DNA of 32,647 bases, from NCBI GenBank assembly GCA_025054975.1, contig JANWZC010000004.1:1-32647 (forward strand). The letters run 5' to 3'. Positions 24,676 to 30,705 of the stretch are shown here, piece after piece. How positions within the stretch are numbered: the stretch's first letter is position 1; every line of letters starts with the position of its first letter. Made by a program: the position numbers and the translations under genes. The notes beneath the pieces are model-generated. The model saw nothing but the letters and a program-made list of their open reading frames with translations. It ran no database searches and was not told the DNA's origin. Source of the DNA: Raineya sp. Lineage in GTDB: Bacteria; Bacteroidota; Bacteroidia; Cytophagales; Thermonemataceae.

Positions 24676-25368
24676 TTATTCATTTAATGAGAACTTATAG
24701 CCCACTCCTTTCACGGTTTTAATGTATCCTTCACCAAGTTTTTCACGCAACTTACGCACATGTACATCTACGGTACGAGCCAACACATACACATCGCTTC
24801 CCCAGATTTTTTGTAAAAGTTCCTCACGCGAATACACTCTTTCAGGATTTTGAGCCAAAAAGAAAAGTAATTCAAATTCTTTGCGAGGCATTTCAAAAAC
24901 ATTGCCCCCTTGCGTAATCGTATAACTTCGCTTATCAATAATCAAATCATTGACTTCTAATACTTCATCAGTTTTATTTTTCTTATTTTCACGGCGAAAA
25001 ACCGAAGCAATACGACTCATCAAGGCTCGGGGTTTGATAGGCTTAACAATATAATCATCTGCACCAATATCAAAAGCGGCAATTTCAGAGTATTCCTCTG
25101 AACGGGCTGTCAGGAACATAATGTAAGTATCAGCGATTTCAGGCGTTTCCTTGATGATACGGCTTGCCTCAATGCCATCCATTTGAGGCATCATAATATC
25201 CATTAGTATCAAGTGAGGCTGAAAGGACAAGGCTTTTTCAATAGCTTCTTTGCCATTACTGGCAGTTTTTACTTCATAACCCTCTTTTTTGAGATTATAC
25301 TGCAACATCTCAACAATATCAGGGTCATCGTCAGCAATCAAAACCCTTTGAAGCGTTTTTGTTGCCAT
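24676..25368 (-). CDS. OmpR/PhoB-family response regulator
   Basis: The 230-residue DNA-binding regulator has an N-terminal receiver domain and a C-terminal winged-helix domain. The receiver shows acidic residues D13-D15 in LIADDDPDIVEM, phospho-acceptor D57 in LILMDIMMPQMDG, T87 in MFLTARS and K109 in IVKP. The winged helix spans about residues 132-230 and contains LTFPRKEFELLFFLA-type features (here MPRKEFELLFFLAQNPERV), YSREELLQKIWG, RTVDVHVRKLREKLG and IKTVKGVGYKF. It is the partner of the kinase gene 5 bp downstream. Upstream lies a 238-bp AT-rich gap without a clear promoter consensus. Confidence 0.96.
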   Translation of the reverse strand: MATKTLQRVLIADDDPDIVEMLQYNLKKEGYEVKTASNGKEAIEKALSFQPHLILMDIMMPQMDGIEASRIIKETPEIADTYIMFLTARSEEYSEIAAFDIGADDYIVKPIKPRALMSRIASVFRRENKKNKTDEVLEVNDLIIDKRSYTITQGGNVFEMPRKEFELLFFLAQNPERVYSREELLQKIWGSDVYVLARTVDVHVRKLREKLGEGYIKTVKGVGYKFSLNE

Positions 25369-25606
25369 ACATCAAGAATTTTGTGTAAGCATCCTCAACC
25401 TTTACTAAACCAAATTTTTAATGCAAAATTAAGCAGAAATTTAGAGCTAAAAAAATTTTAGCAAAAACTTCATTATTTGTTGATGAATAGTTAAAATTTG
25501 GCATGTAAGTTTTTTTGTGTTTCTTGCAGATGCGTTACACAATATTATGATAGCCCTTTAAGTAACAGAAAACTTGTAGCACCCAAAATGGCGGTACTAT
25601 AAAGGG

Positions 25607-26746
25607 TCATGGAATATATGAAACTTCCACAGGAATAGCATTTTTCTTAGCTCCGAGTGCTTCAAAAACGTTTTTAGAGACCTTGATAAGCACTTTGCTA
25701 TTACCTGCACTGGGTAATTTGCCTACTATTCTTACAAAAACACTTTCACCATTATTTTCATTTTTGACAGCTACAATTGTACCAATAGGTGCTTCTCGGT
25801 GCAAACCTGTATAGTTACCTGCTTTTTCGTCTTCCATAACTACTGCCATGCCTCTTTCAATTACTTTGCTGTAACCACTAATAGTAATTGTCTGACGAGT
25901 AATTTCAGGGATATCGGCTTCGTTAGCTTCTATGGCGGTTTTATTTTCGCTGTTTTCTCTAACTTCTTGTGAGATATTTTTCTCAGAGTTAGTTTCTACT
26001 TTGGCTTCTGGCTTTTCTTTTTTATAGCCCGAGGGATAAATCTCTAACTTTTGTCCAATTTGCAAACGACTATTTTGGTCAAGGTTGTTCCACTCCAAAA
26101 GTTCCGTAAGTTTGACTTTATACTTTTTGGCAATGCTGTAAGGCGATTCGTCCTCCTTGACAGTGTGAATATGAACTTCCGTAGTCTTAATTTCTTTTTG
26201 CTCAACTTTTTCATTCTTATCTTTTACCTCAACTTTTTGAGTTTTTTCGGTTACTTCTTGGGTTTTAATTTCTTTCAAGTCTTTGTTATCATCAGGAGGG
26301 GCAGTAACCCAAAGTTCTTGTCCAAGTTTAATGTCATTGTTTTCTAATTTGTTCCAAGTTTGCAAATCTTTCACAGAAACGTTGTACTTGCGGGCTATGC
26401 TGTAAAGCGTTTCTTTAGCCTCAACGATGTGTTTGCTAACTTTGGATTTATCCTTTTCTTTGGGGGCAGTAAGAATAGCTTGGTTTTCAAAATCCTTGTA
26501 AGGAATACGCAAAATATCACCAATTCGCAAGTTTTTAGCTTGAGGATTTTCTTTGATAATCTCTTCGGCAGTAGTTTTGTAACGGCGTGCCAATCCAAAC
26601 AAAGTTTCTTTGGGTTCTACTTTGTGAATAATCCAAGCTCTTTTCTTGTTTTTATCAATTTCCAAGCGAAGTGAATCAGTCGGAATAGCCAAAAGTACGT
26701 GAATTAAGCCGAAAGCAAACAAAAAAAACAATGATGTAAGTTTCAT
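25607..26746 (-). CDS. Exported LysM protein with RlpA-like double-psi beta-barrel
   Basis: The 379-residue protein has a signal peptide (about residues 1-20, ending VLLA) and three LysM peptidoglycan-binding domains. Each contains the ETLxxIA or equivalent motif: residues 39-83 (KETLFGLARRYKTT), 105-148 (KETLYSIARKYNVS) and 192-237 (ESPYSIAKKYKVK). A Lys/Glu/Thr-rich linker separates the second and third. The C-terminus (about 288-378) looks like a RlpA-type DPBB domain: GMAVVMEDEKAGNYTGLHRE, PIGTIVAVKNENNGESVFVR and VLIKVSKNVFEALG. Where RlpA has NDRGP with the catalytic Asp, this protein has VGKLP. So peptidoglycan binding is expected, but lytic transglycosylase activity is doubtful. It is divergent from the alanine dehydrogenase gene. 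Confidence 0.9.
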   Translation of the reverse strand: MKLTSLFFLFAFGLIHVLLAIPTDSLRLEIDKNKKRAWIIHKVEPKETLFGLARRYKTTAEEIIKENPQAKNLRIGDILRIPYKDFENQAILTAPKEKDKSKVSKHIVEAKETLYSIARKYNVSVKDLQTWNKLENNDIKLGQELWVTAPPDDNKDLKEIKTQEVTEKTQKVEVKDKNEKVEQKEIKTTEVHIHTVKEDESPYSIAKKYKVKLTELLEWNNLDQNSRLQIGQKLEIYPSGYKKEKPEAKVETNSEKNISQEVRENSENKTAIEANEADIPEITRQTITISGYSKVIERGMAVVMEDEKAGNYTGLHREAPIGTIVAVKNENNGESVFVRIVGKLPSAGNSKVLIKVSKNVFEALGAKKNAIPVEVSYIP

Positions 26747-26853
26747 AACATAATTTTTTAGAACAACGATAATGATTCTGAGCAGACACGCAAATTTCGC
26801 TTAAATATCTACATTTTGCCCGAATTACGCAAATTTTTTTCTCAATTTTGAAA

Positions 26854-26884
26854 TTGCTTTTTACAAAATAAAATCGTAGTTTTG
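26854..26884 (+). promoter_or_regulatory. Consensus promoter of the alanine dehydrogenase-family gene
   Basis: TTG (26854-26856), 20 bp, TAGTTTTG (26877-26884) is an exact match to the Bacteroidota consensus. Transcription would start about 20 nt before the ATG at 26911. Confidence 0.85.
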
Positions 26885-26910
26885 TGAATATTTTTTGAAA
26901 AAGCAGGTGT

Positions 26911-28137
26911 ATGGGCAAACAACTCAAATCTTTTGAGTTTGAGCAATTAGCTCAAGAACATTTTTTTTATCCACAAGAGCAACTTGCCGAGGTAGAAAAA
27001 CAAGAACATACTTTTACGATTGGTATTCCCAAAGAAAGTGTTGCTTTTGAAAATCGTATTCCTCTCACTCCCGAAGGAGTAGCTGTTTTGGTAGCTAACG
27101 GACATGAAGTAGTCATAGAAAGTGGTGCAGGTGAAAATGCTCATTTCTACGACCGCGAGTACGGTGAAGCAGGAGCTAAAATTGAATACAACAAAGAAAA
27201 AGTATTTGCTTCGGAAGTAGTCTTGAAGGTAGAAACTCCTACTCTTGAAGAACTTGAAATGATAAAGCCAGGCAAAACACTCATTTCTACCTTGCCTATG
27301 GCGAAAATTTCCAAAGAATTTATTCAAGAACTCAACAAAAAACGAATTACAGGGATAGCTTACGAGTACATTCAAGACAAGTCAGGTGGAATGCCCGTAG
27401 TGAGAGCTATGAGCGAAATTGCAGGTAGCACCGTTATGCTGATTGCCTCGGAGTATTTAAGTTCGGTACATAGAGGGCGTGGGGTACTTTTAGGAGGGAT
27501 TACAGGGGTACCACCTACCAAAGTAGTTATTATTGGGGCTGGCACGGTTGCAGAATATGCGGCTCGTACAGCTTTGGGTTTGGGAGCAGAAATTAAAATT
27601 TTTGATAATCATCTTTACAAGCTACGTAGGCTCAAATATACTTTGGGGCATCAGGTTTATACTTCTACGCTTAATCCGTATATTTTGGCAGAAGCATTGA
27701 GTCGTACAGATGTGGCTATTGGGGCATTACGCCCCGAAGAAGGACGCCCCCAATGCGTTGTAACCGAAGAGATGGTCTCGCAAATGAAGCCTAATTCTGT
27801 TATTATTGACGTTACCATTGACCAAGGTGGTTGTTTTGAAACCTCTGAAATAAGAAATCATCAAAATCCTGTGTTCAAAAAGCACGGGGTAATTCATTAT
27901 TGCGTGCCAAATATCGCTTCGCGTGTAGCTCATACATCCAGTATTGCGTTGAGCAATATTTTTGTTCCTCTTTTGCTTAAAGCCGCTGCCGCAGGAGGTT
28001 TTGAAAAAATGATGCTGGCTAACAAATGGGCTACCAAAGGTGTGTATGCGTACAGAGGTAAAATTACCAACGCCGCTGTAGGCAGAAAGTTAGAAATGCC
28101 TTTTAATGATATTGCTCTGCTTTTGGCAGGATTTTGA
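26911..28137 (+). CDS. ald: Alanine dehydrogenase family protein
   Basis: Alanine dehydrogenase reversibly deaminates L-alanine to pyruvate with NAD+. The 408-residue protein has an extra N-terminal segment of about 33 residues (Gln/Glu-rich) before FTIGIPKESVAFENRIPLTP. The AlaDh/PNT N-domain follows with R49 and K106 (VVLKVETP). Then come the NAD-binding motif VVIIGAGTVAEYAA, the strand-Asp segment VIIDVTIDQGGCFETS and HYCVPNIASRVAHTSS. The pyruvate-binding His of canonical Ald (in the FLHLA segment) is replaced: the matching residues read STLPMAKI, with Pro at that place. I recall the same non-His residue in other Bacteroidota sequences annotated as Ald, so this is a lineage feature, not decay. 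Activity on alanine is thus probable but not certain. Confidence 0.85.
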   Translation: MGKQLKSFEFEQLAQEHFFYPQEQLAEVEKQEHTFTIGIPKESVAFENRIPLTPEGVAVLVANGHEVVIESGAGENAHFYDREYGEAGAKIEYNKEKVFASEVVLKVETPTLEELEMIKPGKTLISTLPMAKISKEFIQELNKKRITGIAYEYIQDKSGGMPVVRAMSEIAGSTVMLIASEYLSSVHRGRGVLLGGITGVPPTKVVIIGAGTVAEYAARTALGLGAEIKIFDNHLYKLRRLKYTLGHQVYTSTLNPYILAEALSRTDVAIGALRPEEGRPQCVVTEEMVSQMKPNSVIIDVTIDQGGCFETSEIRNHQNPVFKKHGVIHYCVPNIASRVAHTSSIALSNIFVPLLLKAAAAGGFEKMMLANKWATKGVYAYRGKITNAAVGRKLEMPFNDIALLLAGF

Positions 28138-28183
28138 TATTAGATATTAGACATTAGACACAAGACACAAGACAAGAGACAAA
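28136..28183. repeat. 7-bp tandem repeat, about 6 units (GATATTA to GACACAA)
   Basis: Starting inside the stop codon of the preceding gene, the units are GATATTA, GATATTA, GACATTA, GACACAA, GACACAA and a degenerate GACAAGAGACAAAA end. The G-A start and 7-bp period are the same as in the array at 1220-1288, and the orientation is the same. It lies in the 90-bp gap before clpP. Confidence 0.88.
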
Positions 28184-28227
28184 ATTTTTGGATTTATCGT
28201 AGTTTTACAAAAAAAAAACAAATAGTT

Positions 28228-28896
28228 ATGTTTCCCAAAGATGAATTTAGAAAATTTGCAACTCAACATCTTAACATCAACAGTTTAGTTCTTGATGATT
28301 ACGTAAATACCGTAACCAATCTTACGCCAAATATCATTGAGGAACGCCGTATGAATGCCATTGCTATGGACGTCTTTTCTCGCTTGATGATGGATAGGAT
28401 TATCTTTTTAGGTGTTCCAATTGATGATTATGTTTCTAATATTGTGATAGCTCAATTACTCTTTTTGGAGTCGGTTGATGCCAAAAAAGATATTTTACTT
28501 TACATCAATAGTCCGGGTGGTTCGGTGTATGCTGGATTTGGTATTTATGATACTATGCAGTATGTCAGACCTGATGTAGCTACGATTTGTACAGGGCTTG
28601 CTGCATCTATGGGAGCAGTATTACTTTCGGGAGGTTGCAAGGGTAAGAGAACTGCTCTCAAACACTCTCGCATTATGATTCATCAGCCTCTGGGAGGAGC
28701 AGGTGGAAAAGCATCGGATATTGAAATCAGTGCCAGACACATCTTGGAACTTCGCGATGAACTTTATGAAATTCTTTCAATACATACAGGCAAATCTGTT
28801 GAGCAAATTGCCAAAGACTCTGACAGAGACTACTGGATGCGTGCCGAAGAAGCCCTTGAATATGGCTTAATTGATGAAGTTTTAGTAAGAAAATAA
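28228..28896 (+). CDS. clpP: ATP-dependent Clp protease proteolytic subunit
   Basis: ClpP forms a tetradecameric serine protease that degrades proteins fed by ClpX or ClpA/C. The 222-residue product has the full S14 catalytic triad: S127 in [15 protein letters not shown]152 in [10 protein letters not shown], and D201 in [33 protein letters not shown] and the [13 protein letters not shown] start of the mature domain are typical. The roughly 35-residue N-terminal extension before that domain may be a propeptide. Neither clpX nor tig is adjacent, unlike in many bacteria. A weak AT-rich hairpin (28899-28916) follows. Confidence 0.97.
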   Translation: MFPKDEFRKFATQHLNINSLVLDDYVNTVTNLTPNIIEERRMNAIAMDVFSRLMMDRIIFLGVPIDDYVSNIVIAQLLFLESVDAKKDILLYINSPGGSVYAGFGIYDTMQYVRPDVATICTGLAASMGAVLLSGGCKGKRTALKHSRIMIHQPLGGAGGKASDIEISARHILELRDELYEILSIHTGKSVEQIAKDSDRDYWMRAEEALEYGLIDEVLVRK

Positions 28897-28898
28897 AT

Positions 28899-28924
28899 AG
28901 ATTTTTCTTAAAATCTGGGTTTTG
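28899..28924 (+). terminator. Weak hairpin after clpP
   Basis: AGATTTT (28899-28905) pairs perfectly with AAAATCT (28910-28916) around TCTT, followed by GGGTTTT. It is AT-rich and lacks a clean T-run, so this is only a possible terminator. Confidence 0.4.
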
Positions 28925-28939
28925 CTATCCTTTCAATGA

Positions 28940-29052
28940 TTCGGCTCTTGTTATTGAGCATACTTCAACTTGTATTTGGACACAGCTGAAGTACACTCAC
29001 CAACGAGCCGAAGACAATTCAACAACTAAAAAGAGTGTGATAAAACGCTCTT
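28940..29052 (+). other. Structured intergenic segment of unknown role (possible RNA)
   Basis: The 326-bp gap between clpP and thiL has no coding potential I can support but several inverted repeats. TTCGGCTC (28940-28947) pairs with GAGCCGAA (29005-29012). Nested inside, TACTTCA (28961-28967) pairs with TGAAGTA (28987-28993). Just downstream AAGAGTG (29031-29037) pairs with CGCTCTT (29046-29052) with one G-T pair. The outer pair is GC-rich in otherwise AT-rich surroundings. No consensus promoter is evident at its left edge, so it could be a processed 3' UTR element, a thiL leader or a separate RNA. The strand is assumed. Confidence 0.4.
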
Positions 29053-29222
29053 CAGGTAATTATTTTTCATCTGTTCTTAAAATCTCGTTTTTCAATGCCT
29101 TTTAGAGTTGTTTCAAAACGCAATGATGTTTGAACTTACTTTCCTCTCTCTTAACAAAATATTGTTTATCAAGTTTTTATACAATTTTAAGATTTGAAAA
29201 CTATACAAATCCGAATTTCAAA

Positions 29223-30254
29223 ATGAAACGTACAGAAATTAGCAGTATTGGTGAGTTTGGTTTGATTAAACTTCTTACGGAAAAAACGCAACGTTTTCAC
29301 GCTCAAACAATCAAAGGTGTGGGTGATGATGCAGCAGTTTGGGATACAGGTGAAAAATATTTGGTCTGCTCCACCGATTTACTTATAGAAGGCATACACT
29401 TTGACCTCACCTATATGCCTTTGAAACATTTGGGTTACAAGGCTATCGCTGTCAATATTTCGGATATAGCCGCTATGAATGCCTTGCCTACACAAATTTT
29501 GGTTTCAATAGCAGTGAGCAATCGGTTTTCGGTGGAGGCTTTGCAAGAAATTTACGAGGGCATACATACTGCTTGTCAAAATTACAAGGTGGATTTAGTA
29601 GGTGGAGATACTACTGCCTCACGAAGCGGACTTTTTATTTCGGTGATGGCTTTAGGGGAAGTTGCCAAAGATAAAATCACTTATCGCAATACCGCCCGCA
29701 AAGGTGATATTATTTGTGTTACAGGTGATTTGGGAGCGGCTTATATGGGTTTGCAGGTATTAGAGCGTGAAAAACAGGTATTTCTAGCTAATCCTGACAT
29801 GCAACCCGAATTGGAGGGCAGAGATTATGTAGTGCGTAGGCAATTACGTCCCGAAGCACGTACAGATATCATCTATGAACTGGCTGATTTACAAGTAGTA
29901 CCAACAGCTATGATTGACATTTCTGATGGCTTGGCTTCAGAAATTTTACATCTTTGTACGCAGTCAGGTTTGGGAGCAATGATTTATGAAGATAAATTGC
30001 CTATTGCACAAGAAACCTACGATGCAGCCATCAACGATTTTAATATCTCACCTATCACCGCTGCCCTCAATGGCGGTGAAGATTACGAATTACTTTTCAG
30101 CATTCGGCAAGAAGATTACGAAAAAATCAAATTACACCCTGAAATTAGCACCATTGGCTATTTCACTGAACCTGAAAAACAAGTCCATTTAGTTTTGCGT
30201 TCTGGTAATACTGCTAAAATTCAAGCACAAGGTTGGCAACACTTCAAAGGATGA
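29223..30254 (+). CDS. thiL: Thiamine-monophosphate kinase
   Basis: ThiL phosphorylates thiamine monophosphate to thiamine diphosphate in the cytosol, the last step of cofactor synthesis. The 343-residue protein starts KRTEISSIGEFGLIKLL and shows the family's Asp-rich Mg/ATP sites: GVGDDAAVW (D35, D36), CSTDLLIEGIHFD (50-61) and VNISDIAAMNA. LVGGDTTAS, TGDLGAAYMGL, AMIDISDGLASE and ALNGGEDYELLF follow. It belongs to the PurM/HypE-like kinase fold. The frame is open from a TTG at 29130, but the ATG at 29223 gives the normal N-terminus. No other thi gene is in the window, and no TPP riboswitch was recognised upstream. Confidence 0.95.
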   Translation: MKRTEISSIGEFGLIKLLTEKTQRFHAQTIKGVGDDAAVWDTGEKYLVCSTDLLIEGIHFDLTYMPLKHLGYKAIAVNISDIAAMNALPTQILVSIAVSNRFSVEALQEIYEGIHTACQNYKVDLVGGDTTASRSGLFISVMALGEVAKDKITYRNTARKGDIICVTGDLGAAYMGLQVLEREKQVFLANPDMQPELEGRDYVVRRQLRPEARTDIIYELADLQVVPTAMIDISDGLASEILHLCTQSGLGAMIYEDKLPIAQETYDAAINDFNISPITAALNGGEDYELLFSIRQEDYEKIKLHPEISTIGYFTEPEKQVHLVLRSGNTAKIQAQGWQHFKG

Positions 30255-30443
30255 AATTAAAGAAAAAAATTACATCACCATCTCTCAAAGTTGTAACAAA
30301 TAGAACAATGTTTCTGTTCTTATTTGTGTAGATTTCAAGAGTATGGCAAAAACCAATAACAAATACCCACTTATTTTTAGACAAAACTTTTTTATTTCTT
30401 GCGTGGCAAATACAAGTTTCAAACCAATTCTTTTGAAAAAATT

Positions 30444-30474
30444 TTTGTAAATTCGTAAAATTTACATAACTTTG
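30444..30474 (+). promoter_or_regulatory. Consensus promoter of a small non-coding transcription unit
   Basis: TTTG (30444-30447), 19 bp, TAACTTTG (30467-30474) is an exact match to the Bacteroidota consensus. It is the same -7 sequence and spacing as the promoter at 13951-13980. No start codon follows before the terminator at 30514-30546. Confidence 0.75.
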
Positions 30475-30479
30475 AAGCG

Positions 30480-30546
30480 GAAATAAAGTTTGAGATTTAA
30501 GCTCTACTGAAATGCCCGGAAGTTTCTTGCGGGCTTTTCGTTTTTT
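30480..30546 (+). ncRNA. Candidate small RNA (about 67 nt)
   Basis: Transcription from the promoter at 30444-30474 would start near 30480 and end in the hairpin and T-run at 30514-30546. The body carries GGAAATAAAG (30479-30488) and CTCTACTGAAATGC (30502-30515), the latter leading directly into the terminator stem. Both motifs recur once, in the same order, at 30549-30589. There is no ORF of useful length. It does not match an RNA family I recognise. It could be an independent sRNA or an attenuated leader of the M1 peptidase gene that starts 160 bp downstream. Confidence 0.5.
30514..30546 (+). terminator. Intrinsic terminator of the small transcription unit
   Basis: GCCCG (30514-30518) and AAG (30520-30522) pair with CTT (30526-30528) and CGGGC (30530-30534), with one G-G mismatch and a TTT loop. 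TTTTCGTTTTTT follows. The GC-rich stem and T-run are those of a classical terminator, but there is no coding sequence for over 250 bp upstream. Confidence 0.8.
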
Positions 30547-30548
30547 AT

Positions 30549-30589
30549 GGAAATAAAGAGGATTTCCCTTCTGAACTCTACTGAAATGC
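30549..30589 (+). repeat. Second copy of the small RNA core
   Basis: GGAAATAAAG (30549-30558) followed 17 bp later by CTCTACTGAAATGC (30576-30589) repeats the order found at 30479-30515, where the gap is 13 bp. The identical blocks are 10 and 14 bp long; the spacer differs. This copy has no TAnnTTTG element directly before it and is followed only by a small GCGATTTTCGC hairpin. Confidence 0.75.
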
Positions 30590-30705
30590 GATTTTCGCAA
30601 TAGATTAAGATACCTTTTTATTTGTATTACGCAGGATTTTTCAAAAGGTTTCACAAAAAGTAAAAAAAATTTTGTAACTTGGGCAAAAATATTCCTGCAA
30701 CGCTT

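Larger units (their letters stand above)
30255..30705. other. 451-bp gap between thiL and the M1 peptidase gene
   Basis: The left part (30255-30440) is AT-rich without visible structure or a credible gene. The middle (30444-30589) holds a consensus promoter, a short transcript ending in an intrinsic terminator and a second copy of its core, described separately. The right part (30590-30705) has a small GCGATTTTCGC hairpin and a weak TAACTTGG element 33 bp before the peptidase ATG. A minus-strand open frame covers the gap, but its composition (Phe, Lys and Asn-rich, no domain) looks accidental. Confidence 0.6.

Noticed and set aside
25560-25606. Hairpin TAGCACC/GGTACTA after the LysM gene as a terminator
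   Set aside because: The arms have a C-A mismatch, the loop is long and there is no T-run on the minus strand; too weak to annotate.
28897-29222. tRNA, SRP RNA, RNase P RNA or TPP riboswitch in the clpP-thiL gap
   Set aside because: I found no T-loop consensus, no SRP tetraloop core and no conserved TPP core; the inverted repeats are reported only as an unassigned structure.
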